Shown here: piece after piece, positions 49,787 through 58,495 of the stretch
Layout of the letters: each line of letters begins with the position of its first letter
How positions within the stretch are numbered: position 1 is the stretch's first letter
Source of the DNA: Pelagovum pacificum
Lineage (GTDB): Bacteria; Pseudomonadota; Alphaproteobacteria; Rhodobacterales; Rhodobacteraceae
NCBI RefSeq assembly: GCF_016134045.1
Contig: NZ_CP065915.1
Span: forward strand, 372,001-436,000
Direction of reading: 5' to 3'
DNA length: 64,000 nt
The notes under the pieces: generated by a model
Seen by the model: only the letters and a program-made list of their open reading frames with translations
The model's database searches: none
Told to the model about the DNA's origin: nothing
Made by a program: the position numbers and the translations under genes

Positions 49787-49888
49787 ATGGATTTCACGAC
49801 GAAGGACCTGTTCACCATGACCTTCGCCGCACGGAATTCCCATCATGCCCTCGATCTCCCTTTCGGACGTTTCGCTCACCCTTCCTGA
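49787..49888 (+). CDS. Possible 33-residue leader ORF overlapping ABC-F start
   Basis: ATG 49787 with a GGATGAGG site opens MDFTTKDLFTMTFAARNSHH and continues to a stop at 49886-49888. It overlaps the ABC-F start (49845) in another frame. The ABC-F start itself has a poor ribosome site, so coupling to this ORF is plausible. No homologue known. Confidence 0.25.
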   Translation: MDFTTKDLFTMTFAARNSHHALDLPFGRFAHPS

Positions 49889-51404
49889 CCAGCGCACGCT
49901 CTTCAGCGGCCTCACGCTCACCATACCCGCCGGTCGCACCGGGCTCGTCGGGCGCAACGGCGTGGGCAAGACCGCCCTGCTGCGGCTGATCGCGGGGGAG
50001 ACGCCGACCTCCGGCGCCATCGACCGGCCCGCCCGCATTGGCACGCTGACGCAGATCCAGCCAGAGCATGGCACGATCGCCGACCTCTTCGGCGCGACCG
50101 GAGCGCTCGACCTGCTGGCCCGCGCCGACCGGGGCGAAGCCGGGGTGGATGAGCTGGCCGAGGCCGACTGGACGCTCGAGCCCCGCATCGACGCCGCGCT
50201 GTCCGCCGTGAAACTGGATCGCGGCGCCACCACTCAGCTTGCAACGCTCTCGGGCGGCCAGCGCACCCGCGCGGCGCTCGCGGCGCTGATCTTCACCGAA
50301 CCGGACCTGATGCTGCTGGACGAGCCGACCAACAACCTCGACGCCGACGGACGTGAGGCGCTCGCCGACGTCCTCGCCAGCTGGAAGGGCAGTGCCATCG
50401 TCGTCAGCCACGACCGGGACCTCCTGGACCGGATGGACGCGACGGTTGAGCTCACGACGCTCGGCGCGACGCTCTACGGAGGCAACTACAGCTTCTACCG
50501 CGAACAGAAAGCGCAGGAGCTCGAGGCCGCCCGCGACGACCTCGCCCGTGCCGAACGCGCCGAAACGGAGGCCCGCCGCCGTAACCAGGCGCTCAAGGAG
50601 CGTCAGGACAAACGCAACGCACGCGGCAAGGCGGCGCGCGCCAGGCGCGACCAGCCGAAGATCCTGCTCGACGCGATGAAGGCACGGGCCGAGGCCACGA
50701 CCTCCGGCGTTTCGGTGCAGAACAGCCGCCGCGCTGCCGAAGCGACCGAGGCCGCGAGCGAGGCGCGCACCCGCGTGGAAGTACTCGAGCCTGTGACGAT
50801 CGAGGTACCACCCACCGGCCTCGCCGCCGGGCACCGCGTGATCGTCGCCGAAGGATTGACCGGTGGTCACGATCCGGCTGCGCCGCTGATCCGGGACTTC
50901 GACCTCGTCGTCACCGGGCCCGAGCGGCTCGCCATCACCGGCCCCAACGGCGCGGGCAAGTCCACGCTGGTCGATCTGCTGACCGGCCGCCTCACGCCCC
51001 AGTCAGGCCGGGTGACGACGGACGACGCGCGGCTTCTCGACCAGTCCGTTTCGCTGCTGAACGCTGACGAGACGATCCGCGATGCCTTCCTGCGCCTGAA
51101 CCCCGGCGCGGGGGAAACAGACTGCCGTGCCGCCCTCGCGCGCTTCCGCTTCCGGGCGGAGGCAGCGTTGCAAGTGGTCGGCACATTGTCGGGAGGTGAG
51201 CGGATGCGGGCCGGCCTGACCTGCGCACTCGGCCACCGGCCGCCCACGCTGCTGTTCCTGGATGAGCCGACCAACCACCTCGACCTCGAGACGATTGAGG
51301 CGCTCGAGGCCGGCCTCGCCGACTACGATGGCGCGTTGGTCGTGGTCAGTCACGACCGCCATTTTCTCGACCGTGTCGCCCCGACCCGCCACCTCAGGCT
51401 ATAG
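49845..51404 (+). CDS. ABC-F family ATP-binding protein
   Basis: 519 residues, two ABC domains and no membrane part. Domain 1: Walker A GRNGVGKT, signature LSGGQRTR, Walker B LMLLDEPTNNLD, and H-loop VSHDRD. The linker about 205-270 is coiled and basic. Domain 2: GPNGAGKST, LSGGERMR, LLFLDEPTNHLD, and VSHDRHF. ABC-F proteins act on ribosomes as translation factors or antibiotic protection proteins. The length is at the short end, with a reduced N-terminal arm. The specific role is unknown. Confidence 0.9.
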   Translation: MPSISLSDVSLTLPDQRTLFSGLTLTIPAGRTGLVGRNGVGKTALLRLIAGETPTSGAIDRPARIGTLTQIQPEHGTIADLFGATGALDLLARADRGEAGVDELAEADWTLEPRIDAALSAVKLDRGATTQLATLSGGQRTRAALAALIFTEPDLMLLDEPTNNLDADGREALADVLASWKGSAIVVSHDRDLLDRMDATVELTTLGATLYGGNYSFYREQKAQELEAARDDLARAERAETEARRRNQALKERQDKRNARGKAARARRDQPKILLDAMKARAEATTSGVSVQNSRRAAEATEAASEARTRVEVLEPVTIEVPPTGLAAGHRVIVAEGLTGGHDPAAPLIRDFDLVVTGPERLAITGPNGAGKSTLVDLLTGRLTPQSGRVTTDDARLLDQSVSLLNADETIRDAFLRLNPGAGETDCRAALARFRFRAEAALQVVGTLSGGERMRAGLTCALGHRPPTLLFLDEPTNHLDLETIEALEAGLADYDGALVVVSHDRHFLDRVAPTRHLRL

Positions 51405-51492
51405 GGCACGCCAGGGCCGTCTTCGGGCGTCAAATATTCCCGCCGGAGGCATGCCGGACACTAGACACAAGTCCGGCGGCAGGGTGGCGCGA

Positions 51493-52638
51493 TCAGGCCT
51501 CCAGCCGCGCCCGCACCGCGCCGGCGATCACTGACTCCTCGTCTGTGGCGAGCCGCAGCACCCGGACCTCGCCCGCTCCGATGTCCGTCAGGCCCGACAG
51601 GTTCGCCCCCTCGTCGAGCCGGATGCCGAGGAAGCCGAGTCGTGTACAGGCGCGGGCGCGGATCGGGGCGGCGTTCTGGCCGATGCCGCCGGTGAAGACC
51701 AGCCCGTCGATCCCGCCGAGCACCGCCGCCATCGCGCCGATTTCGCGGGACAGACGGAAGACGTAGTACTCGATCGCCTCGGCCGCCTCCGGCGCGTCGC
51801 TCTCCAGCAATGTGCGCATGTCACCCGAGATGCCGGACAGGCCCTTCAACCCGCTCTCGCGATAGAGCAAATCCTCGATCTCGCGCGGGGACATGCCCTT
51901 CTGAACCATGAGATACAGCAGCACGCCGGGGTCCACCTGACCGCAGCGGGTGCCCATCGGCATCCCGTCCAGCGCCGAGAAGCCCATCGTCGAGCCGACG
52001 CTCTGCCCGTCCCGCACCGCGCAGAGAGAGGCGCCGTTGCCGAGGTGGCAGATCACGACGCGGCTCTTCGCCAGCTCGGGCTCGGTCCGGGCGAGGTGTG
52101 CGGTGACGTAATCGTAGCTCAACCCGTGGAAGCCGTAGCGCCGCACCCCTTCGTCATAGAGCGCGCGGGGCAGGGCGAACGTGTCGTTCACCCATGGATG
52201 CGAGCGGTGAAAGGCGGTGTCGAAACAGCCGATCTGAACCGCGTCGGGAAAGAGCCGCCGGGCCGCGACGACACAGGCGAGGTTGTGCGGCTGGTGCAGC
52301 GGCGCGAATGGCGCGTAGGCGCGAAGCTCCTCGATGGTCTCCTCCGTCAGTTCCGCCGGGTCGCGCCGATCGGGACCGCCGTGCACGATCCGATGCCCGA
52401 CGCCGGAGACCTTGCGTCCCGTGAGAACCGGCTCCAGAGCCTCGATCACGGCCGCGAGCGCCCCTGCATGATCGACTGGCCCGAGCGGCTTGGTCGAGCG
52501 CAACCCGTTCTCGTCGAGCAGCAGCGCCGCCTCGCCGAACAGCCGTTCGACCTGTCCGGTGCACAGCACCGCATCGTCCTGATAAACCGAGAACTTGAGC
52601 GAGGAACTCCCCGCGTTCAGCGTCAGGATCAGGCTCAC
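51493..52638 (-). CDS. ackA: Acetate kinase
   Basis: 381 residues. ASKHA fold with LTLNAGSSSLKF at the N-terminus, GHRIVHGG (active Arg/His), CFDTAFHRS, the RRYGFHGLS motif, HLGNGASLCAVRDG and the GGIGQNA adenine loop. Interconverts acetyl phosphate and ADP with acetate and ATP. Its start overlaps the Pta stop (ATGA), so both form one operon on the minus strand. Propionate may also be used. Confidence 0.95.
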   Translation of the reverse strand: MSLILTLNAGSSSLKFSVYQDDAVLCTGQVERLFGEAALLLDENGLRSTKPLGPVDHAGALAAVIEALEPVLTGRKVSGVGHRIVHGGPDRRDPAELTEETIEELRAYAPFAPLHQPHNLACVVAARRLFPDAVQIGCFDTAFHRSHPWVNDTFALPRALYDEGVRRYGFHGLSYDYVTAHLARTEPELAKSRVVICHLGNGASLCAVRDGQSVGSTMGFSALDGMPMGTRCGQVDPGVLLYLMVQKGMSPREIEDLLYRESGLKGLSGISGDMRTLLESDAPEAAEAIEYYVFRLSREIGAMAAVLGGIDGLVFTGGIGQNAAPIRARACTRLGFLGIRLDEGANLSGLTDIGAGEVRVLRLATDEESVIAGAVRARLEA

Positions 52639-54017
52639 GGCATCGGCCGCCGTGCTGCATAAAGCGCGGCAACCGCGCAGGAGGCGAGCCGGGCCTTGTC
52701 GTCGTCGGCGCGGCTCGACAGGATCACCGGTACACTCGCACCGATGACGATGCCGCCGGCTTCGGCATGGGCGACGAAGGTCAGCTGCTTGGCGATCATG
52801 TTACCCGCCTCGAGGTTCGGCGCGACGAGGATATCGGCCCGTCCGGCGACCAGCGACTTGATCCCCTTGGTCGCTGCCGCCTCGAGGTCCACGGCATTGT
52901 CCATCGCCAGCGGTCCGTCGACGATCCCGCCCTTGATCTGGCCGCGTTCGGCCATCTTCGACAGAACTGCCGCGTCGAGCGTGGAGGGGATGTTCGGGGT
53001 CACCGTCTCGACCGCCGACAGCACGCCGACCTTCGGTTGTTCGATACCGAGCGCGCGTCCGAGATCGATCGCGTTCTGCACGATGTCGACCTTGGTCTCG
53101 AGGTCCGGCGCGATGTTGATCGCGGCATCGGTGACGAGGACGAGGTGATCGACACCGGGTACGTCCATCACGAAGACATGGCTCAGCCTGCGCCCGGTCC
53201 GGAGGCCGCCCTCGCGCTTGATGACGGCGCGCAGCAGAGTGTCGGTGTGCAGGTGCCCCTTCATTACCGCCTGCGCCCGGCCTTCGTGCACCAGCGCGAC
53301 GGCGCGGGCGGCGGCGCGGGCATGGTCGGGCTCGTCGATCAGCTCCAGCCCCTCGATCGACACGCCGGCCTCGATCGCGGCATTGGCGATCTTCGCCGCG
53401 CTGCCGACGAGGATCGGCGTGATGAGCGTATGCTTCCAGCCGAGTACTGCGCCCGCCAGCGAGTCCGCCGATTCCGGCGCGACGACGGCGGTCGGGATCG
53501 GGTCGAGGTGTTCGGCCTCTGCAATCAGCCGGTCGAAGTGAACGTGGCTCTGAACAGTCAGCCCGGGCACGTCCCGCGCTTTGAAATCCTGCGATTTCTC
53601 GGGGGCGATGACGACTGCCTCGCCTTCGGCCAGCCGGGTGCCATCCTCCGCCTCGATCCATGTGTCGAACGTCGCCTCGCGCCCGTCGCCGAGCGCGGTA
53701 AGCCGCACTTTCGCGGTGACGGTGTCGCCAGCCTCCGCCCGGCCGAGAAACCGCAGCGCCTGCGACTTGTAGAGCGTGCCCGGCCCCGGCAGACGGCTGC
53801 CCAGGACACCCGAGATCAGCGCGGCCAGCCAGGCCGACGGGGCAATCGCCTCGGGCTTGCCGTCGAGGTCGCCGTCCTCCTTCGGCAGGTGCAGCGGGTT
53901 CATGTTGCCGCTGGCGTGCGCGAAGACATAGAGATCGTCCGCCACGCAGAGGCGCGTCGCCTCGGCCTCCATCCCGACTGTCAGACGGTCGTACGGCGTG
54001 TTGGTATAGACGGTCAT
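52635..54017 (-). CDS. MaoC-like hydratase/phosphate acetyltransferase fusion
   Basis: 460 residues. Residues about 5-145 are a MaoC/hot-dog domain (AHASGNMNPLHL near residue 35-46, a typical hydratase loop). Residues about 155-455 are a phosphate acetyl/butyryl transferase domain (HTLITPILVGSAAKI, KGHLHTDTLLRAVI, SHVFVMDVPG, and a DG-rich end). The Pta part makes acetyl-P from acetyl-CoA or the reverse. What the MaoC part does here is unknown; it may act on crotonyl-type CoA esters or be a relic. Start ATG 54015-54017. With ackA it forms an acetate overflow or taurine/propionate-type phosphotransacetylase unit. Confidence 0.87.
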   Translation of the reverse strand: MTVYTNTPYDRLTVGMEAEATRLCVADDLYVFAHASGNMNPLHLPKEDGDLDGKPEAIAPSAWLAALISGVLGSRLPGPGTLYKSQALRFLGRAEAGDTVTAKVRLTALGDGREATFDTWIEAEDGTRLAEGEAVVIAPEKSQDFKARDVPGLTVQSHVHFDRLIAEAEHLDPIPTAVVAPESADSLAGAVLGWKHTLITPILVGSAAKIANAAIEAGVSIEGLELIDEPDHARAAARAVALVHEGRAQAVMKGHLHTDTLLRAVIKREGGLRTGRRLSHVFVMDVPGVDHLVLVTDAAINIAPDLETKVDIVQNAIDLGRALGIEQPKVGVLSAVETVTPNIPSTLDAAVLSKMAERGQIKGGIVDGPLAMDNAVDLEAAATKGIKSLVAGRADILVAPNLEAGNMIAKQLTFVAHAEAGGIVIGASVPVILSSRADDDKARLASCAVAALYAARRPMP

Positions 54018-54220
54018 GCGGGCCCCTTGCGCGTGTCTCGGGGCCGACAAAAGCGGAAGCGGGCTGACTTGGCCACCCGCAATGGTCAGCCACGGAGGGT
54101 CAAGGTTTCGGACAGCCCCGCCCTATTGCTGCGCTGCAACTACCACAAATCGTCTGGCCCGTGCCGTCTCAACGCCGCAATTCCGGCCGATGTTTGGTTA
54201 ACCCCTCCTACAGGTGCGTA

Positions 54221-55330
54221 ATGCGGTCTCAGTCACAGAACCGTCCCGGTTTCATCCATTTCCTGCCGCTGATGTTCGGCCTTGTCGCCGCTGCGGTCTT
54301 CGCGACCGGGATTTTCCTTCAGCTGTCCGAGAACCGGGCGCGGGCCGAACGCGCCGAAGCTTTCCTGCAAGGTCCACCCGCCGTTGCCGACACAGACGAA
54401 TTCGACCCCGCGCGCCACGTCGGCATGGGCGGGGAAGTCGTGATCACGGTGCAACTCGACATCGACGCTGCGGCGCCGCTTCCCGCCGTGACGGAAGGCG
54501 GGCCGACTGCCCTCTACGTGCCGATCTACGCCGCCGATGCGCTCGACCCCGACCTCGCCGATCCGTTCGGGGCTGCCATCTTTACGGCGCCCAATTTCAC
54601 CGATGGCCGCGTCAGCGCCGACAGCCTGCGCGATACGGCGACCGAGTTCGGGGCCATCGGCCCTGTCGTCTATCTGAACGGACGCTACGGCGGCATGGAA
54701 TCCTGGGCGCCGTCGCTCGAGAGGATCGGCGTAGAGCCGACCGCGCTGCGGCACGTGATCTATCCGTTCGTCGACGGTCGCCGTGTTGCGCTGCTGCCGT
54801 CCGAAATCGTGCAGCCGACCATCTTCGGACAGATGTCCAAGATCGCCGGATGTTTTGGCCTGCTGGCCCTCGCCGGCCTTGCGCTCAAGGGGCGGCGGGA
54901 AGATGACGATCCATCCGAGGCCGGGCAGGGGGCGGTCGACGACACCGACAACCTCGACACGCTGCGGCTCGATCTGGCCGATGCGCCGGACAAGGACCGC
55001 CCTCGCTCCCCGGTGCGGGGGATCATGCTGGCGCTGTTCTCGCTATTGATGGCGCTGGTGATCGGGCATCTCGCGATGCCGGTGCTGTTCGACGGCGTCA
55101 CGAGCCAACTCGGCGGGACGGAGCAGCTGTCATCCCTCGCCGCCGAAGTGCGGATGGGGCTCCGGGTCCTGTGGCTCGCGGCGCGCGACATCTGGGTCGG
55201 CGCCATCGCGCTGCGCCCGACTGACATGATTATCGTCGGTCTCGCAGCGCTCGTGCTGATGCTTCTGATCGTGAAGCTGGTGATCCGCATTGCGCGGGGC
55301 GGCGACGACGGATCGCACCAGGCGGCCTGA
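54221..55330 (+). CDS. Unknown membrane protein, long periplasmic domain
   Basis: 369 residues. TM1 near residues 13-33, a 170-residue extracytoplasmic region, TM2 near 211-230, an acidic cytoplasmic loop (REDDDPSEAGQG), TM3 near 268-288, and TM4 near 340-362. No domain recognised. The start ATG 54221 is the more likely because it places TM1 immediately inside. It faces away from the MaoC-Pta operon with 203 bp between them. Confidence 0.6.
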   Translation: MRSQSQNRPGFIHFLPLMFGLVAAAVFATGIFLQLSENRARAERAEAFLQGPPAVADTDEFDPARHVGMGGEVVITVQLDIDAAAPLPAVTEGGPTALYVPIYAADALDPDLADPFGAAIFTAPNFTDGRVSADSLRDTATEFGAIGPVVYLNGRYGGMESWAPSLERIGVEPTALRHVIYPFVDGRRVALLPSEIVQPTIFGQMSKIAGCFGLLALAGLALKGRREDDDPSEAGQGAVDDTDNLDTLRLDLADAPDKDRPRSPVRGIMLALFSLLMALVIGHLAMPVLFDGVTSQLGGTEQLSSLAAEVRMGLRVLWLAARDIWVGAIALRPTDMIIVGLAALVLMLLIVKLVIRIARGGDDGSHQAA

Positions 55331-55332
55331 CT

Positions 55333-56142
55333 TCAGAAATTCACGTCGACGTCGGGAAGGTTCAGCGCCTTCATCAGGTCACGAAGCTCCTGCCGCGCGG
55401 CAATGTTGGAGATGTTGAGGTTCTTCACCCCGACGTCGCGCAAATCCAGCAGCGTCAGGCCGCGCGGGAACAGCTCCCGGAAGATCACGCGCTCGTTGAA
55501 GCCGGGGGCAAGGCGGAAGCCGATGCGCTGCGCCAGCTTGTCGAGCGCGCGTTCCATCTTCTCCTTGTTTACCATCGCCTGTGCGCCGAGACGGTTGCGC
55601 ACGACGACCCAGTCGATCGGCTCCAGCCCGGCCTGAGCGCGAAGCTGGCGGGCGTTCCAGACCATTTCGGAGTAAACGGAGGGACCGGTAATCGTCTCGC
55701 CATCCGTGTCGATGTGGGCGAGCAGATCGAAATCCACGAAGCTGTCGTTGAGCGGCGTGATGAGCGTGTCCGCCAGTGAGTGCGCGACCTGGCTCAATCG
55801 CGTGTGGGAGCCGGGGCAGTCGATCAGGATGAAATCGCAGTCCGGCTCCAGCCCCGCCACGGCGGCGGACAGCCGGTGGTCATAGACGTTTTCACCGGGG
55901 CCGAGGTTGCTTTGGTCGATCTCGGGCAGCTCGTGGTAGGCCGGGGTCGGAAGTTCGAGGCCCTCCCGTTCGAGATACGCGTTGCGGTTGTTGATGTAAC
56001 GGCCGAGGCTCTTCTGCCGCAGGTCGAGGTCGAGGATACCCGTATTCTTGCCGAGCCGCGCCAGCGCGGTCGCCACGTGCATGGATACGGTCGACTTGCC
56101 CGCGCCGCCCTTTTCGTTGCCGACGACGATGATGTGTGCCAC
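55333..56142 (-). CDS. mipZ: MipZ division-plane ATPase
   Basis: 269 residues from GTG 56140-56142. Deviant Walker A GNEKGGAGKST near residues 7-17, DLDLRQKSLGRY (Walker A' and following), DFILIDCPGSHT Walker B, and the DLLAHID/VVRNRLGAQAM stretch found in MipZ. MipZ dimers bound to ParB near the origin inhibit FtsZ at the poles. Convergent with the membrane protein gene. A longer in-frame N-terminus would be atypical. Confidence 0.93.
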   Translation of the reverse strand: MAHIIVVGNEKGGAGKSTVSMHVATALARLGKNTGILDLDLRQKSLGRYINNRNAYLEREGLELPTPAYHELPEIDQSNLGPGENVYDHRLSAAVAGLEPDCDFILIDCPGSHTRLSQVAHSLADTLITPLNDSFVDFDLLAHIDTDGETITGPSVYSEMVWNARQLRAQAGLEPIDWVVVRNRLGAQAMVNKEKMERALDKLAQRIGFRLAPGFNERVIFRELFPRGLTLLDLRDVGVKNLNISNIAARQELRDLMKALNLPDVDVNF

Positions 56143-56345
56143 TGCCCGGCCCCCGATTTTCTTGTTGGGGCCACTATATGTAGCGAACGCTGCCGGGAAA
56201 AGCACATCGGGCGAGAGTTCGTACATTTTTCGCACGTCCGGCGGGAGTTGAAGCAACAGTCAGGCCGGTCGAATGCACAGGTTCCGGGTCTCGCGACCCG
56301 CGAGGATCGCCTATCGGGACAAAGTCACCTTGCCTGGAGCCGCTG

Positions 56346-56813
56346 ATGTCCTTTCAGATCAATGCACTCGACCCCGCGCCCTTCGCCCCCTTGTTCACCA
56401 TGAGTGAGGCGGAACTCGTCGGACGGCACGCCCGTCGTGTCACCGCGGACAGCGCGCCGGGCTTTCCCTGCCGGGTCAGCATGGCCGACGCCGCCGTCGG
56501 CGACCGGCTCATCCTGCTGCATTACGAGCATATGCCGGCGCACTCTCCCTTCCGGGCCAGCCACGCGATCTACATTCGGGAGGGTGCGGAAAGGGCCAGG
56601 CTCGCGCCCGGAGAGGTGCCGGAGGTGTTGGCGCGGCGGTTGCTGTCGGTTCGGGCGTTCGACGGCGACGACATGATGGTTGCGGCGGAGGTGGTCGAGG
56701 GAACGTCCCTCGGGCCGGTGTTGTCTGACTGGCTGGAGGACGCGGGCGTGGCTTTCGTCGATATCCACTACGCGCGGCCGGGCTGCTTTGCCGGACGCGC
56801 CGTTCGTCCCTGA
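56346..56813 (+). CDS. DUF1203 family protein
   Basis: 155 residues. DUF1203 features: FQINALDPAPFAPLF, PGFPCRVSMADAAVGD, LLHYEHMPAHSPFRASHAIY, and the final VDIHYARPGCFAGR. Cytoplasmic, no known function. Starts at ATG 56346 on the strand opposite mipZ, with a 203-bp shared upstream region. Confidence 0.85.
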   Translation: MSFQINALDPAPFAPLFTMSEAELVGRHARRVTADSAPGFPCRVSMADAAVGDRLILLHYEHMPAHSPFRASHAIYIREGAERARLAPGEVPEVLARRLLSVRAFDGDDMMVAAEVVEGTSLGPVLSDWLEDAGVAFVDIHYARPGCFAGRAVRP

Positions 56814-56820
56814 GGGCGCT

Positions 56821-57282
56821 TCAGCTGTCCGGGTGCTGGTGGTTGCTCGATCTGATCCGCTCCAGCAGGCCTTCGGGGTCGCTGTTGGCGTAGGTCTCGC
56901 TCGCCGGCAGATCGTGCAGCGTCGCGACCCAGCCGAGGCGGCTTTCCGTCCCGCAATTCCGTTCGGGCGGCAGACCCTCGGGCTGGTCGAAGCAGCCAGC
57001 CAGCACCCCGATATCGCCGGCGTGCGGATAGTCGAAGATCATCGGCGTCCCGCAATCTCGACAGAAGCCGCGCCGCGCGACGTCGGAGCTGGCGAACCAC
57101 GCGATCTCGCCTTTCGTGACGCGGAAGGCGGCCTTCTCCGTTGGACAGATGACCGCAAACGGACCACCGACCGCCTTCTGGCACATCCGACAGTGACAGG
57201 CATGAATGTTGAACGGCATCGCATCGCAGGCGAAGCGGATGGCGCCGCACTGGCAGCCGCCGGTGAGAGGAAGCTTGGTCAT
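56821..57282 (-). CDS. GFA/CENP-V family zinc-binding protein
   Basis: 153 residues. Zinc-type cysteines in GGCQCGAIRF (C10, C12), then HACHCRMCQKA (C29, C31, C34), and FCRDCGTPM. The family includes glutathione-dependent formaldehyde-activating enzyme (Gfa). Whether this is true Gfa is uncertain; the family is broad. Start ATG 57280-57282; the longer in-frame reading upstream is not supported. A perfect 10-bp-arm palindrome lies 64-84 bp upstream. Confidence 0.85.
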   Translation of the reverse strand: MTKLPLTGGCQCGAIRFACDAMPFNIHACHCRMCQKAVGGPFAVICPTEKAAFRVTKGEIAWFASSDVARRGFCRDCGTPMIFDYPHAGDIGVLAGCFDQPEGLPPERNCGTESRLGWVATLHDLPASETYANSDPEGLLERIRSSNHQHPDS

Positions 57283-57345
57283 GCCCGCGAGGCTATCACC
57301 CGGCGGCGCGAACTCCAGAGCCATGCGCGCGTTCTCGCGCGACCC

Positions 57346-57372
57346 CGAATTTTCGTCGAAAATTCGATAGTA
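57346..57372 (-). promoter_or_regulatory. 21-bp palindrome overlapping probable GFA gene promoter
   Basis: CGAATTTTCG-T-CGAAAATTCG (57346-57366) is a perfect inverted repeat with 10-bp arms. On the minus strand TACTAT (57367-57372) sits just upstream of it, and TTCATC about 18 bp further may be a -35. So the palindrome lies at or just after the transcription start, as an operator would. No regulator is adjacent. Confidence 0.55.
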
Positions 57373-57539
57373 GGGGGCGGCTTGAGATTTGATGAACGGG
57401 ACAATTCGAGACAGTTCTAGATTGCCTGTTTCCCCGGAGCCGCCCGTCGCCACCGCGCCTCGAGCGCGCGGTCCGCGAACACGCTTCAACGTGCCTCGTC
57501 GAACCGCCTACGAAAGCGCTTTCCCACCCCAGAAACGAA

Positions 57540-57565
57540 AAATGCCGCCCCGAGGGACGGCATTT
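57540..57565 (-). terminator. Rho-independent terminator of rplS-rpmE
   Basis: AAATGCCG (57540-57547) and CGGCATTT (57558-57565) with a CCC/GGG extension; on the minus strand it is followed by TTTTTTCG. A classic intrinsic terminator 24 bp after rpmE. Confidence 0.9.
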
Positions 57566-57588
57566 CCGAAACCAGACGTAGGGTCGGC

Positions 57589-57810
57589 TCAGAAGCCGAG
57601 GCCTTCGTACTTTTTCTTGAACTTCGACACGCGGCCACCGGTGTCCATCAGGCGGGACGAGCCGCCGGTCCAGGCCGGGTGAACGGTGGGATCGATGTCG
57701 AGCGAGAGCTGCTCGCCTTCCTTGCCCCAGGTCGATTTCATCTGGACGACGGTGCCGTCGGTCATCTTCACGTCGATGACGTGATATTCGGGATGGATAT
57801 CCTTTTTCAT
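57589..57810 (-). CDS. rpmE: 50S ribosomal protein L31
   Basis: 73 residues, [20 protein letters not shown] then a [10 protein letters not shown] segment and [11 protein letters not shown] end. It lacks the zinc CxxC pair of some L31 types. Start overlaps the rplS stop (ATGA). Followed by a strong terminator. Confidence 0.96.
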   Translation of the reverse strand: MKKDIHPEYHVIDVKMTDGTVVQMKSTWGKEGEQLSLDIDPTVHPAWTGGSSRLMDTGGRVSKFKKKYEGLGF

Positions 57811-58211
57811 GTCGCGCTTCCTTGCACCGGCTTCTTGCCATCGTCCTTGGGACGGTAGTTGGTCTGTTCTGCGATACGGGCGGATTTGCCGCGACGCGAA
57901 CGCAGGTAGTACAGCTTGGCCCGGCGGACCTTGCCGCGACGGACGACCGTGATGTTGTCGATGTTCGTCGAGTAGAGGGGGAACACACGCTCCACGCCCT
58001 CACCGAAGGAAATCTTGCGAACGGTGAACGAACCGGCGATGCCTTCGCCGTTCTTGCGGCTGATGCACACGCCTTCGTAGTTCTGGACGCGCGTGCGGGT
58101 GCCTTCGGTCACCTTGTAGCCGACGCGGATCGTGTCGCCGGCCTTGAAGTCGGGAATGTCCTTCCCGAGCGAGGCGATCTGTTCCGCCTCGAGTTGTGCG
58201 ATCAGGTCCAT
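57807..58211 (-). CDS. rplS: 50S ribosomal protein L19
   Basis: 134 residues. Start ATG 58209-58211 gives the normal N-terminus [18 protein letters not shown]. Shows [43 protein letters not shown] and [21 protein letters not shown]-terminal tail of about 12 residues is slightly extended. First gene of the rplS-rpmE pair. The 284-bp leader region contains the hairpin at 58399-58427. Confidence 0.96.
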   Translation of the reverse strand: MDLIAQLEAEQIASLGKDIPDFKAGDTIRVGYKVTEGTRTRVQNYEGVCISRKNGEGIAGSFTVRKISFGEGVERVFPLYSTNIDNITVVRRGKVRRAKLYYLRSRRGKSARIAEQTNYRPKDDGKKPVQGSAT

Positions 58212-58398
58212 CCGATCGTCTCCTATGCTGCTCGCGGTTGGTCCGCGAAGGTGTCTCGCGTTCTCAGAGCTCCGGTCTTCATCCGGGTCCGCCATCCCTG
58301 CCAGTTGCAAGGCGCGCCCGTCGGAGGTTCAGCACGTCGTTTACTTGTCGTCCGCAGCGGCCCGGACTGCGCGGAAGAGGCGCGGGCAACGACGAACT

Positions 58399-58427
58399 GT
58401 CCGGACGACTCGAAAAGAGTCCCGGAC
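58399..58427 (-). promoter_or_regulatory. Hairpin in rplS upstream region
   Basis: Arms GTCCG (58399-58403) with CGGAC (58423-58427) and GACTC (58407-58411) with GAGTC (58417-58421) around a GAAAA loop, with small bulges between. Lies about 190 bp upstream of rplS. It could be part of an L19 leader. Confidence 0.35.
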
Positions 58428-58495
58428 GCGCGCGATATACGGCAAGGACGGGTCTGCTGGCAAGCCCCGGAGGGCCGCCGCTTTACGGCCTCGTC

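Larger units (their letters stand above)
57283..57588. other. 306-bp region between GFA and rpmE genes
   Basis: Contains no gene. It holds the GFA promoter palindrome (57346-57372) and the rplS-rpmE terminator (57540-57565). The rest is GC-rich with Arg-rich nonsense frames. Confidence 0.7.

Noticed and set aside
56143-56256. In-frame N-terminal extension of MipZ
   Set aside because: 38 extra residues would precede a Walker A site that in ParA/MipZ proteins lies near residue 10; GTG 56142 fits better.
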